A stretch of 14,656 nucleotides of DNA. Source: JBBIII01 sp037446575. GTDB lineage: Bacteria; Bacteroidota; Ignavibacteria; UBA10030. Positions within the stretch are counted from its first letter, which is position 1. Each line of letters begins with the position of its first letter. The stretch covers positions 1-14,656 of the forward strand of contig JBBIII010000060.1 in the NCBI GenBank assembly GCA_037446575.1. Reading direction: 5' to 3'. The notes beneath the pieces were generated by a model that was given only the letters and a program-made list of their open reading frames with translations, was not told where the DNA came from and did no database searches. Shown here one piece after another: positions 7,264 through 14,644 of the stretch. The position numbers and the translations under genes were made by a program.

Positions 7264-7422
7264 AGTTTAGAAATTAAAAAAATCACTTCAATTTGAAGAG
7301 ATAGCGTGAAGATGGCAAGCGCTATTCGTTTTTATTTATGCACTGCACTCTGTAGACATAACAATAGAGGTTAGATTTAAAATCACAACTCACTAAAGTA
7401 CAGACAACTATTTTGAGTATCA
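7264..7422 (-). other. Gap between the kor operon and the esterase gene
   Basis: No gene is seen here. On the minus strand, after the korC stop, there are two small inverted repeats: ATAGCG/CGCTAT (7301-7306 with 7320-7325) and CTTCAA/TTGAAG (7286-7298). The second is followed by TGATTTTTTT, so together they may terminate the kor transcript weakly. The stems are short and I do not call a definite terminator. Confidence 0.3.
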
Positions 7423-7977
7423 TCAACCTAAGGACTTTATCATTTTTTTACCGTACTCAAGTCCTTTTGTAAAAGCCCGTAGGTTCAGTTCTTCTGTCCC
7501 TTTTGGCACCGAAACTTTAACCGCCTCGATCATCGCTTCTTCTGTTATCAATCCGGATAATGCCGCCGTAAAACCTAGCATCACGATGTTGAGAGCCATT
7601 TTTTTGCCTAATTCTTCGGCAAAACGCGTTGCTGGAATCGAATAATGTTTTATATCCTTTCGGGGTTGAGTTATAACAACAAGTTCTTCTTCTGTAATCA
7701 GTGTTCCGCCTGGAACTAGTTCAGAAGAAAATTTTGTGTACGAATCTTGCGACATTAACACTATCAAATTTGGAGCTGTAATATAAGGATAAGAGATTGG
7801 CTGGTCCGAAATAATTAACTGTGCGCTTGTGGAGCTGCCTCGCGCTTCGGGTCCGAAAGCTTGTATCATTGTCGCATATTTATTATCGTAAATCGAGGCG
7901 GCGCGTCCTAAAATATAACCGCTCAAAATTATTCCTTGCCCCCCGAATCCGCCGATTTTAATCTCAGTTTTTGCCAT
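7423..7977 (-). CDS. korC: 2-oxoacid:ferredoxin oxidoreductase, gamma subunit (KorC)
   Basis: This 184-residue protein is the gamma domain of the 2-oxoacid:acceptor oxidoreductase family, which in four-subunit enzymes helps bind CoA and complete the active complex. The N-terminus has the glycine-rich GGFGGQG motif (9-15), followed by a conserved core ATMIQAFGPEARGSSTSAQL (35-54). Length is normal for a separate gamma subunit. The start codon lies within the 3' end of korB, with a 14-base overlap including stop codons, and GAGGAG sits just before the ATG, so translation is probably coupled. It is the last gene of the operon. Alternatives are the gamma subunits of pyruvate or branched-chain ketoacid oxidoreductases; the operon order favours Kor. 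Confidence 0.9.
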   Translation of the reverse strand: MAKTEIKIGGFGGQGIILSGYILGRAASIYDNKYATMIQAFGPEARGSSTSAQLIISDQPISYPYITAPNLIVLMSQDSYTKFSSELVPGGTLITEEELVVITQPRKDIKHYSIPATRFAEELGKKMALNIVMLGFTAALSGLITEEAMIEAVKVSVPKGTEELNLRAFTKGLEYGKKMIKSLG

Positions 7978-8866
7978 AAACTCTCCTCATTTCTGGAGAT
8001 GGAACGTAGTCATCGCCGTATTTTTTCATAAAATGATCGAACATTGCTTCTTGATAAGTTGTTCGTTCAATATCAACGAACTTTCCCACAATAATCTTCT
8101 TTTGAAAATCTAACGCAACGGTTTTAGTGTTTGCTCCATTTTTTATTTCGCTGAAATCGCGGAAAAATTCCATTTGGTCAAGTCCATCGCCAAGTTTATT
8201 TCGACGGCTATAAAGAGTGGGACAGGGGGCAATTAATTCAACAAATGAAAATCCTTTCTTGTTCAAAGCTTCCCTAATTGATTTTGTGGCATGGCGCACG
8301 TGATACGAAGTCCAGCGCGCTACATATACGGCTCCGCATGATTCAGCAAGAAATGGAAGATTGAAAGTTTGTTCGAAATTTCCATGAGGTGTTGTTGAGG
8401 CTGTAGCAGAAATTGGAGTTGTTGGAGCTACTTGGCCTCCGGTCATTCCATATATCATATTATTAATTAAAATTACAGTCATATCTACATTTCGGCGCGC
8501 GGCATGTATAAAATGATTTCCGCCTATCGCAACTAAATCGCCGTCGCCGCTATAAACTACAACTTTTAATTCGGGATTTGCTAATTTTAATCCTGTGGCA
8601 AAAGGAATTGCGCGCCCATGTGTTGTATGAAATGAATCCAATTTGACGTAACCAGCAACGCGCCCTGTACAACCGATTCCTGAAACTATCGACACCTTTT
8701 GTAAATCTAATCCGCTTGTTTGCAATGCGCGTATAAAGCTGTTTACAGTTGTGCCAATTCCGCACCCCGGGCACCAAATATGCGGAATTCTATCTTTTCG
8801 TAAAAGTTCTTCGATTGGATTTTTCGGTATAGCCGTTTCGATTGTATATAATTGTTCTTCGCTCAT
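7964..8866 (-). CDS. korB: 2-oxoacid:ferredoxin oxidoreductase, beta subunit (KorB, thiamine diphosphate binding)
   Basis: The beta subunit binds thiamine diphosphate and one [4Fe-4S] cluster and carries out oxidative decarboxylation of the 2-oxoacid with the alpha subunit. The 300 residues include WCPGCG (31-36, Cys32 and Cys35), GIGCTGR with Cys66, and Cys215 in APCPTLYSRR: four plausible cluster ligands. The thiamine diphosphate/Mg motif is GDGD (107-110) followed by NN (135-136). HTTHGRAIPFATGLK (80-94) and MTGGQVAPTTP (141-151) are typical of 2-oxoglutarate oxidoreductases. The gene starts 5 bases after the korA stop; AAAGGA, overlapping the korA end, serves as Shine-Dalgarno. All key residues are present, so the enzyme should be active. 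Confidence 0.93.
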   Translation of the reverse strand: MSEEQLYTIETAIPKNPIEELLRKDRIPHIWCPGCGIGTTVNSFIRALQTSGLDLQKVSIVSGIGCTGRVAGYVKLDSFHTTHGRAIPFATGLKLANPELKVVVYSGDGDLVAIGGNHFIHAARRNVDMTVILINNMIYGMTGGQVAPTTPISATASTTPHGNFEQTFNLPFLAESCGAVYVARWTSYHVRHATKSIREALNKKGFSFVELIAPCPTLYSRRNKLGDGLDQMEFFRDFSEIKNGANTKTVALDFQKKIIVGKFVDIERTTYQEAMFDHFMKKYGDDYVPSPEMRRVYGKN

Positions 8867-8871
8867 TTGTT

Positions 8872-10029
8872 TTATCCTTTTACTGCATTTATTATTGCTG
8901 TATAAATATCTTTCGGTTTATGAACTGCGCCGCCTGCATGCGGAACATGAATAGTCTTTGCTTTACCGCACGCATTCCGCTCTACTTCATAAACCATTTG
9001 GCCAAGATTTATTTCTGGAACAATAAATGCTTTTACGTTTGATGATAACTCGGCAATTTTCTTTTCCGGAAAGGGCCACGCCGTAATTAACCGCAAATGT
9101 CCTATTTTCATTCCTTCTTCCCGCGCTTGTTCAATTGCTGGTATGGCAACGCGCGAGGTAATTCCGTATGTTAACACAACTACCTCTGCATTTTCCAATT
9201 GATCTTCTTTATATTCTATTATTTTATTGGCATTGATTTTTATTTTGTTTGTCAATCTATTCACAAGCTTGGCATGAGCCGTTGCGGACATGTTTGGATA
9301 ACCTTTATCATCATGAGTTAATCCCGTAACATGTATATTGAAACCATCGCCGGTTTTTATCATCGGCGGCGCCGTATCTTGATCGGCTTTAAATGGAAGA
9401 AAATTATTTTTTGCTCCTGCGTAAAAACGTCGTTCGAAAATTTCAATATTTTCTAAAGGAGGGATGGTAACCCGTTCAATCATATGCCCTACGCATTCAT
9501 CCATCATCACCATTACAGGAACACGATATTGTTCAGCAAGGTTAAATGCTTTTATTGTAAAATCAAAGCATTCTTGCGGTGAATTAGGACATAGAGCTAT
9601 TATCGCGTAATCGCCATGTGAACCCCAGCGCGCTTGCATCATATCTCCCTGCGCAGGCATTGTTGGCAATCCGGTAGATGGACCAGCACGCTGAACATTA
9701 ACAAAAACGCATGGAGTTTCGGTCATAGCCGCATATCCGATATGTTCCATCATTAATGAAAACCCAGGCCCAGAGGTAACGGTCATGGCTTTTTTACCCG
9801 CCCATACTGCGCCTTGAATTGCAATAGAAGATGCAATCTCATCTTCCATTTGAATAAATATTCCACCCACGAATGGAAATCGTTCTGCAATTCTTTCTAC
9901 AACTTCTGTAGAAGGCGTTATTGGATAACCTGCAACAAATCTGCAACCAGCCGCAATTGCACCTTCACAACAAGCATGGTCGCCATCTATAAAGTGTGCT
10001 CCTGTTAACACTCCCGAATTATTCCTCAT
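8872..10029 (-). CDS. korA: 2-oxoacid:ferredoxin oxidoreductase, alpha subunit (KorA)
   Basis: The alpha subunit supplies the pyrimidine-binding and substrate-binding parts of the 2-oxoacid:ferredoxin oxidoreductase. The 385 residues fit the separate alpha subunit without a fused gamma domain. Family features are GDHACCEGAIAAGCRF (16-31), YPITPST (35-41), QMEDEIASSIA (60-70), TVTSGPGFSLMMEHIGYA (83-100), and QRAGPSTGLPTMPAQGDMMQ (113-132). The wording is that of 2-oxoglutarate-type enzymes, which make succinyl-CoA and reduced ferredoxin (oxidative or reductive TCA direction), but branched-chain 2-oxoacid enzymes look similar. It overlaps the upstream ferredoxin gene by 11 bases and has a strong Shine-Dalgarno (GGAGGG), suggesting it is translated well. 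Confidence 0.93.
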   Translation of the reverse strand: MRNNSGVLTGAHFIDGDHACCEGAIAAGCRFVAGYPITPSTEVVERIAERFPFVGGIFIQMEDEIASSIAIQGAVWAGKKAMTVTSGPGFSLMMEHIGYAAMTETPCVFVNVQRAGPSTGLPTMPAQGDMMQARWGSHGDYAIIALCPNSPQECFDFTIKAFNLAEQYRVPVMVMMDECVGHMIERVTIPPLENIEIFERRFYAGAKNNFLPFKADQDTAPPMIKTGDGFNIHVTGLTHDDKGYPNMSATAHAKLVNRLTNKIKINANKIIEYKEDQLENAEVVVLTYGITSRVAIPAIEQAREEGMKIGHLRLITAWPFPEKKIAELSSNVKAFIVPEINLGQMVYEVERNACGKAKTIHVPHAGGAVHKPKDIYTAIINAVKG

Positions 10030-10276
10030 TTTTTCCCTCCTTCTTTTTTATAAAGCCATAAATTGCAAAATCGGGACAAACCATTCCGCAGATATCACAT
10101 CCCGTACATTCATCGGGACGCATTAAAATAGGGGGGTGATATCCTTTTGAATTATATTGACTCGAAAGTTCTAAACATTTTGCAGGGCAAAACTCTACAC
10201 AGAAACCGCATCCTTTACACCGTTCAGCTATTATTACAACAGCGCCTCGCGCTTTTTTAGCTATTGCTTCAGCCAT
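10019..10276 (-). CDS. korD: Ferredoxin-like delta subunit of the 2-oxoacid oxidoreductase (KorD)
   Basis: An 85-residue protein with two [4Fe-4S] motifs: Cys20, 23, 26, 30 (CKGCGFCVEFCP) and Cys57, 60, 63, 67 (CTGCDICGMVCP). It serves as the electron-relay subunit carrying electrons from the beta-subunit cluster to external ferredoxin. Cys34, just after the first motif, is extra. The start is supported by TTTGGAG a few bases before the ATG. It is first in the korD-korA-korB-korC order, and its 3' end overlaps korA, so all four subunits are probably made from one transcript. Confidence 0.92.
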   Translation of the reverse strand: MAEAIAKKARGAVVIIAERCKGCGFCVEFCPAKCLELSSQYNSKGYHPPILMRPDECTGCDICGMVCPDFAIYGFIKKKEGKNEE

Positions 10277-10496
10277 AAATTCTCCAAAAATTTAAATCAA
10301 TTCAGCTTTTCATTGCATTCATAATAATAAAATTTATATTCATCAGCTATATGTAGTTGTAGTTGGATGATAAAATCTAACAGTTACTAATTTTTTGTCT
10401 TGTGGTATTTATCGGAAATAAGATGTGAATATCTAATTATTGATATTAAGAAAGGATTCTAATTTAGAAATGCATCTATAAAAAGGGCTCTTCCAG
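10277..10496 (-). other. Kor operon upstream region
   Basis: This 220-base AT-rich gap lies between the end of the TonB-domain gene and korD. It should contain the end of the upstream transcript and probably a kor promoter, but I found no convincing promoter pair or terminator. Small inverted repeats are visible: TTCTAA/TTAGAA around 10457-10469 and AATATC/GATATT (10428-10433 with 10442-10447). Both are within chance expectation for such AT-rich DNA. Confidence 0.4.
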
Positions 10497-11843
10497 TTAT
10501 TTTCTTAATGTAAATGAAATTGGGACATAGACTTTAGCTGTAACAGGTCCTGTAGACATCATTGCAGGCTTAAATTGATACTTCATCACAGCCTCTATAG
10601 CCGCTTCATTAAAAATATCGCTTGTTGTTTTTACTACTTTTGCCTGAGTAGGTTTGCCCTGCGGATCGACGGTTACTTCTACTGTAACTCTACCTTCAAT
10701 TCCCATTTTAACAGCAATGTCGGGGTATTTCGCAGGTTCGCGTTTAATAATTTCTGGTTGTGATTCTACTGCAACGAATGGCACTGGGGCAGGAGAGCTT
10801 TCTGTCGGCTTTGGTTGTTCTACTTGTTGGGATGCTGGTTGCGATGAAGATACGGTCGCTTCTTTTTGCGTTATTTGTGATTGTGTTTGAGTAGGCTGTG
10901 TTTGCGTCGTTGGCTGTTTAATAGGTTGTTGTGTTACTACTGGCGCAGAAGCTGGAGATGTTGTTTCTTTTCTATCGGTTGCAGTCTTCGTTTCTTGCTG
11001 TTGTTTGCTTGTTGGCTTTGTTGTTGGTTTTGCCGTTTCACCAACTTCGGCTTGAGCTTTGTCCGATTGCGGAGTAGAAGTTGTTGTAGTAGGCAATTTC
11101 GGCGGTTCGTTTTCATGTGCAAGTGTCGTGTGATCTATTTTCTGTTTTTCAACAGTTACATCATTGGGTTTTTGCGATATTACAAGCCAAATTCCGACAG
11201 CAATTACTACTACCGCCGCGGCGGCAATAATCGGCAATTTCGATTTCTTTGGTTCTTCTTCTAAAATATATTTTTCTTTTTTAGATTCAGCCGCTGGTTC
11301 TGGTTTTACGGCAACTTCAGCCGTAGATTTCGGTTCTTCATGCTTTTGAGCGCGTGCGTGCAGTGCGGCAAGTTGTTCGATTTTTTGCTCATATTCTTTG
11401 GCAACAATGCTGCCGGGTTCAATAATATATATTCGTCTGATTTCTTCTAAAGCCCGCTGATATTCTTGCTTAGATACATAATCATCCGCCCGTTGGAAGT
11501 ATTGACTCTTTAATTTTTCTAAAGCCGCTTCCTTTTGTTCTTTATGTTGATCTTCGGGTTTAACTTGCGAAGCGCGTCTTTGCGCATCGCTAATTGCCCG
11601 CTCAATCATTGCCGGTAAAGATTTAATAATTTCCGTCCGATTCTCTGGCAATAATGATGCGTCAATAAGTTTAGCTAATTGTTTTTCTATTGCAATGAGA
11701 TATATGTTCTTAGTGTCTGCGGCTTTTACTTCTTTTATAGATGCAAGCGCATCTGAATAATTATTTGCTTCAGCTTTGCGTTGAATATCGTGCAACCGAT
11801 CGATGATAAATTCTTGCGTTGTCATTTTTTCTTGTGGTTCCAT
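10497..11843 (-). CDS. Membrane-anchored TonB-domain protein with cytoplasmic TPR-like repeats
   Basis: The protein has 448 residues. The N-terminal 200 residues carry two TPR-like units (about 10-60 and 111-160, the latter with KQEYQRALEEIRRIYIIEP) and charged stretches. A single membrane segment lies at 203-223 (LPIIAAAAVVVIAVGIWLVIS) after a basic KK-SK flank, predicting N-in topology. A Pro/Thr/Gln/Ser/Lys-rich linker (about 225-360), typical of periplasm-spanning TonB linkers, leads to a TonB C-terminal domain (365-448: KYPDIAVKMGIEGRVTVEVTVDPQGK, split by me into family motifs YP..A...G.EG.V.V...V...G). Unlike classical TonB, the anchor is internal and there is a large cytoplasmic domain. 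The topology recalls gliding-motility TonB-domain proteins such as GltJ/AgmX, but I see no zinc or GYF motif. Its repeats match those of the gene 27 bases upstream. A start at Met7 is an alternative, as Shine-Dalgarno evidence is weak. Confidence 0.8.
   Translation of the reverse strand: MEPQEKMTTQEFIIDRLHDIQRKAEANNYSDALASIKEVKAADTKNIYLIAIEKQLAKLIDASLLPENRTEIIKSLPAMIERAISDAQRRASQVKPEDQHKEQKEAALEKLKSQYFQRADDYVSKQEYQRALEEIRRIYIIEPGSIVAKEYEQKIEQLAALHARAQKHEEPKSTAEVAVKPEPAAESKKEKYILEEEPKKSKLPIIAAAAVVVIAVGIWLVISQKPNDVTVEKQKIDHTTLAHENEPPKLPTTTTSTPQSDKAQAEVGETAKPTTKPTSKQQQETKTATDRKETTSPASAPVVTQQPIKQPTTQTQPTQTQSQITQKEATVSSSQPASQQVEQPKPTESSPAPVPFVAVESQPEIIKREPAKYPDIAVKMGIEGRVTVEVTVDPQGKPTQAKVVKTTSDIFNEAAIEAVMKYQFKPAMMSTGPVTAKVYVPISFTLRK
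11175..11237 (-). other. Single membrane segment of the TonB-domain protein
   Basis: Residues 203-223 of the TonB-domain protein are a 21-residue, uncharged hydrophobic stretch with lysines just before it. It divides the protein into a cytoplasmic repeat half and a periplasmic TonB half, by the positive-inside rule. Confidence 0.8.
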
Positions 11844-11870
11844 TCATTTATCTCGCAATTTTTACTGTCC

Positions 11871-14558
11871 TCAGCTTCCACCCATAGCTTTTTCGTTAGG
11901 ATAGACCAATTTTAATGTTTGGCCCGTTTGTTGAGCATGTCGAATTTCATTTTGCCTAATGCGTATTTCAGCTTTTTTAACTTCCTTGTTTAAAGGATCG
12001 ATGACGTATGCTTTAGCTAATTCATCGAGTGCTTTTGCAAATTCTTTTTGCTTTTGCAATTCATCCGCGGCTCTTAAATGAATCCAGATAAGTTGATTGC
12101 GTTCTTCTTTTTTCAACCGTGCCTCATCTGTTATTTCTTCCTCTTCCTCTGCAATTTCTGCGTCTGCCTGTGCTTTTATAATTTCTTCTTCGAGAGCTTT
12201 CAAATCGGCATTTTCTGGATCAATTACTAAACCCATGGCAATTTCCATTAATGCTTCATCGTATACTTTGTTAGTTAGGTGTTCACGCGCGCTTCGTAAA
12301 TGTTGCTTAAATAATTCTTTCTTCGACTTTTCTTCTTTTTGAGTTTTCCACTCATCAAATTCTTTTTGTGTTTGCCCTCTAAACTCGTGTAAATCTTGTC
12401 TAGTCGTATCGATTTTAATAGCCGCATCAATTTCGGACAACGCTTCTTCGTAACTGCGTAACACCTTGCACTCTTTTGCACGAAAGATATGCTTCTGAAT
12501 AATTTTATTATTCTCTTCTGTTCTTATTCTAATTACGTAAGCTTGCTTTGCTTTTTCTATCTCTTCTTCAATAGATTTTATCGTTTCTTTTTCCGGGGCT
12601 AAAACGCGCGCTTGAGTTATAGAATTTATTGCTTCGTCGAATAATTCTTTTGCTAAGTATTCACGCGCCTTCAACACATGTTCTTCAATCTGTGTATTTC
12701 TTTGTTCCTCCGATTGTTTTTCTTGCCATTTTTGATAAGCTTCTCTAATTTGAGTTTCAAATGCTTGAAGCTCTTTATTTTCAGCGTCATAAGCAAAACC
12801 ATCAGCTACCTCTGCAAGAGCTTCGTCAAATGCCTCGTGGCTAAGATATTCTTTTGCTCTCTTTAAATGTGTAATTAAAGCGTTTCTTCTGTTCTCTTCT
12901 TCTTGTCTTTTCTTTTGCTCTTCTTGATATTCATGAAACTCTTTTTGCAGTTGTCCTTCGAACTTTTGAATTGTCTCGTTTAATGGATCAAGCATAAATG
13001 CTTTTGCAACTTCGTCAAGCGCTTTGCTATACTCATGCTCGGATGCAAATTTTGATGCATCTGAAAGATGAACAGAGATTTTTTCTGCATTTTGATCGAC
13101 AGGTTCAGCTTCTATTTCTATTGCTTCGGATGCGGCTTCTGCTTTTATTCTACTTTGGGCAGAAATTATTTCCTGCTCCATACGTTTTACATCTTCATCA
13201 AATGGATTTACGATAAATGCAAGCGCTATTTCACCTAAAGCATCCTCATATCGTCCCTCTGTCATGTAGTTGCGGGCTTTTGTAAGGTATTGAAGCACTT
13301 TTTCCCTGTCTGCCCTTCGCTTTGCTTCTGTTTCCTCGGTTTCGCCGAGCAGTGCGCGCTCGCGTTCAGCTAATTCAAGTTTTCGTAATTCTTCTTCCTG
13401 TTGACGCCGGACAGTCTCTTCTTCTGCTCGCCGTTTTTCATCGGCAATACGTAATGCTTCTTCTTGTGCCAATTGAATGCGTTTTTCGCACGCATGCAAA
13501 GCTTCGTTGACAGGGTCTAATACATAAGCCCTTGTAAGTACTCTAAGCGCCTCAGAAAATTTTTCCTGTTGAGCTAATCGTTCTGCGTTTTCTATATGTT
13601 TCTGTATTGCTGTAATGATAGCTTCGCGTTTTTTCCTTTGCTCTTCTTCACGTTTGCGAAGTTGCTCTATTTGGTCAGCTTGCTGACGATCCTGTGCGTC
13701 TCTAATTTGTCTCTCTAAATTAAGAACTTCTTCGTTAAGCGGATCGATTACAACCACAAATGCTAATTCACTCAAAGCCTCGTCAAATTGTTCTTCTTCA
13801 AAGAAATTTCGAGCGCGTTGTAAATATTGTGCAATTTTTTGTTGCTGAGCTAATCGGCGGGCTTCCTCTTCTTTGCGCCGTTTTTCCTCTTTCTCTTGTT
13901 GTAATCGAGCCACTTGTGCTTTAAGTAACTCTTGCCGTTTTCGTTCTTCATCTTGCTGTTTTCGGATGCGTTCTTGCTCATCACGCATCCGTGTCTCTTC
14001 TTGAACTCGTCTTATATTATCTTCCGCCGCGTGGATTTTTTCATTTGCTGGATCGAGTAAGTAAGCACGGGCAATTTCATCTAATGCGCGGTTAAAATCT
14101 CCTTTTTCTAAATAATCTTTCGAACGGGTAAGAAACGCCACAATCTTAGATTCAATAGCTTGACGCCTAAGTTCTTCGTTCTTTCGTCGCTCTTCTTCTT
14201 CTTTTCTACGAAGCTCAATTTCTTGCTCTTGCTTTGCAGCTACCGCGGCAGATCTTTGTGCCTCAACAATAGCTAAATTCGAGATATGTTCTAATGCCGC
14301 TGGTATCGGCTGTGGAATAGGTGGGGCAATAATACCTTCTTCCGGTTTTTTTTCTTTTTGAGATGCAACTAATGAACGAACACGCTCCTCGTATGCTAAT
14401 GCGTATAAATTTCTCGGGTCTCTTGAACGTGCTTTAGCAATTTCCTCTAATGCGCCTTTGTAATCCCCCTCTCTTACAAGTTTATCGGCTTGCTTTAGAA
14501 ATATTGCTACTTCTTTTAAATGTTCTGCGCTTCGCGAAGTATCCGCAACTTTTGCCAT
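11871..14558 (-). CDS. Large cytoplasmic protein of eleven TPR-like units with coiled-coil linkers
   Basis: The 895 residues contain eleven copies of a unit of about 50 residues, with consensus L..A..Yl....fdeALeEia.AyviDPlNeev...E..I. Approximate positions are 14-66, 137-188, 240-290, 316-367, 420-471, 493-544, 560-611, 623-674, 686-737, 750-801 and 824-875. The pattern (A, G/F/Y, AL, A, DP) is a single TPR followed by a third helix. Between units lie Glu/Lys/Arg/Gln-rich stretches predicted as coiled coil, long in the N-terminal half and short in the C-terminal half. No signal peptide or membrane segment is visible, so it is probably cytoplasmic. No enzyme motif was seen; a scaffold role is likely. 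A good Shine-Dalgarno (AAGGA) precedes the ATG. It starts a two-gene operon with the TonB-domain protein, whose own repeats match. Function is unknown. Confidence 0.8.
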   Translation of the reverse strand: MAKVADTSRSAEHLKEVAIFLKQADKLVREGDYKGALEEIAKARSRDPRNLYALAYEERVRSLVASQKEKKPEEGIIAPPIPQPIPAALEHISNLAIVEAQRSAAVAAKQEQEIELRRKEEEERRKNEELRRQAIESKIVAFLTRSKDYLEKGDFNRALDEIARAYLLDPANEKIHAAEDNIRRVQEETRMRDEQERIRKQQDEERKRQELLKAQVARLQQEKEEKRRKEEEARRLAQQQKIAQYLQRARNFFEEEQFDEALSELAFVVVIDPLNEEVLNLERQIRDAQDRQQADQIEQLRKREEEQRKKREAIITAIQKHIENAERLAQQEKFSEALRVLTRAYVLDPVNEALHACEKRIQLAQEEALRIADEKRRAEEETVRRQQEEELRKLELAERERALLGETEETEAKRRADREKVLQYLTKARNYMTEGRYEDALGEIALAFIVNPFDEDVKRMEQEIISAQSRIKAEAASEAIEIEAEPVDQNAEKISVHLSDASKFASEHEYSKALDEVAKAFMLDPLNETIQKFEGQLQKEFHEYQEEQKKRQEEENRRNALITHLKRAKEYLSHEAFDEALAEVADGFAYDAENKELQAFETQIREAYQKWQEKQSEEQRNTQIEEHVLKAREYLAKELFDEAINSITQARVLAPEKETIKSIEEEIEKAKQAYVIRIRTEENNKIIQKHIFRAKECKVLRSYEEALSEIDAAIKIDTTRQDLHEFRGQTQKEFDEWKTQKEEKSKKELFKQHLRSAREHLTNKVYDEALMEIAMGLVIDPENADLKALEEEIIKAQADAEIAEEEEEITDEARLKKEERNQLIWIHLRAADELQKQKEFAKALDELAKAYVIDPLNKEVKKAEIRIRQNEIRHAQQTGQTLKLVYPNEKAMGGS
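11934..14519 (-). repeat. Array of eleven TPR-like coding repeats
   Basis: The eleven repeat units of the 895-residue protein lie in this span. Distances between the equivalent DP positions, in order, are about 122, 103, 76, 103, 73, 67, 63, 63, 63 and 74 residues. The constant 63-residue (189-base) step between units 7 and 10 suggests that part arose by tandem duplication of unit plus linker. Sequences have since diverged, so the repeat is seen at protein rather than DNA level. Confidence 0.75.
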
Positions 14559-14585
14559 TCTTTATCCTTACTAATCACAATATTT

Positions 14586-14599
14586 GTGTATAACTACAC
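14586..14599. promoter_or_regulatory. Inverted repeat in the leader of the repeat-protein operon
   Basis: GTGTA (14586-14590) and TACAC (14595-14599) form a 5-bp inverted repeat with a 4-base spacer, 27 bases upstream of the start codon and downstream of the predicted promoter. It might be an operator or a small leader hairpin. Confidence 0.25.
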
Positions 14600-14615
14600 G
14601 CCAATTAGGCAATTC

Positions 14616-14644
14616 ATGTTATATAAAATATTAGAAATTGTCAA
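14616..14644 (-). promoter_or_regulatory. Sigma70-like promoter of the repeat-protein/TonB operon
   Basis: On the minus strand a perfect TTGACA (14639-14644) is followed, after exactly 17 bases, by TAACAT (14616-14621), a reasonable -10 hexamer. Transcription would start near 14609, giving a leader of about 50 bases before the ATG at 14558. An alternative -10, TATAAC, would have a 15-base spacer. This is the clearest promoter in the window. Confidence 0.5.

Noticed and set aside
7423..10276. Pyruvate:ferredoxin oxidoreductase as the identity of the kor operon
   Set aside because: The alpha and beta wording and the delta-alpha-beta-gamma order fit 2-oxoglutarate-type enzymes better; a branched-chain 2-oxoacid enzyme cannot be fully excluded.
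10428..10469. Small inverted repeats upstream of korD as operators
   Set aside because: They are all-AT or nearly so and short; such dyads are expected by chance in this AT-rich DNA.
10881..11264. 127-codon plus-strand Cys/Phe/Arg-rich open frame opposite the TonB linker
   Set aside because: Its odd composition is what the Gln/Lys/Thr-rich linker codons give when read antisense; it is not a Cys-rich peptide gene.
12998..13216. Leu/Phe-rich plus-strand open frames opposite the repeat protein (also 12678-12866 and 13322-13510)
   Set aside because: Glu/Lys-rich coiled-coil codons read in antisense give Leu/Phe-rich strings that mimic membrane proteins; no independent support.
11934..14519. Possible CRISPR array or DNA-level tandem repeat
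   Set aside because: The periodicity exists in the protein only; the DNA units differ and spacing is not uniform, so it is a coding repeat.
11871..14558. Reading the 895-residue protein as a myosin- or SMC-like motor or ATPase
   Set aside because: The coiled-coil linkers invite that match, but no Walker A or B motif is visible and the TPR-like units explain the sequence.
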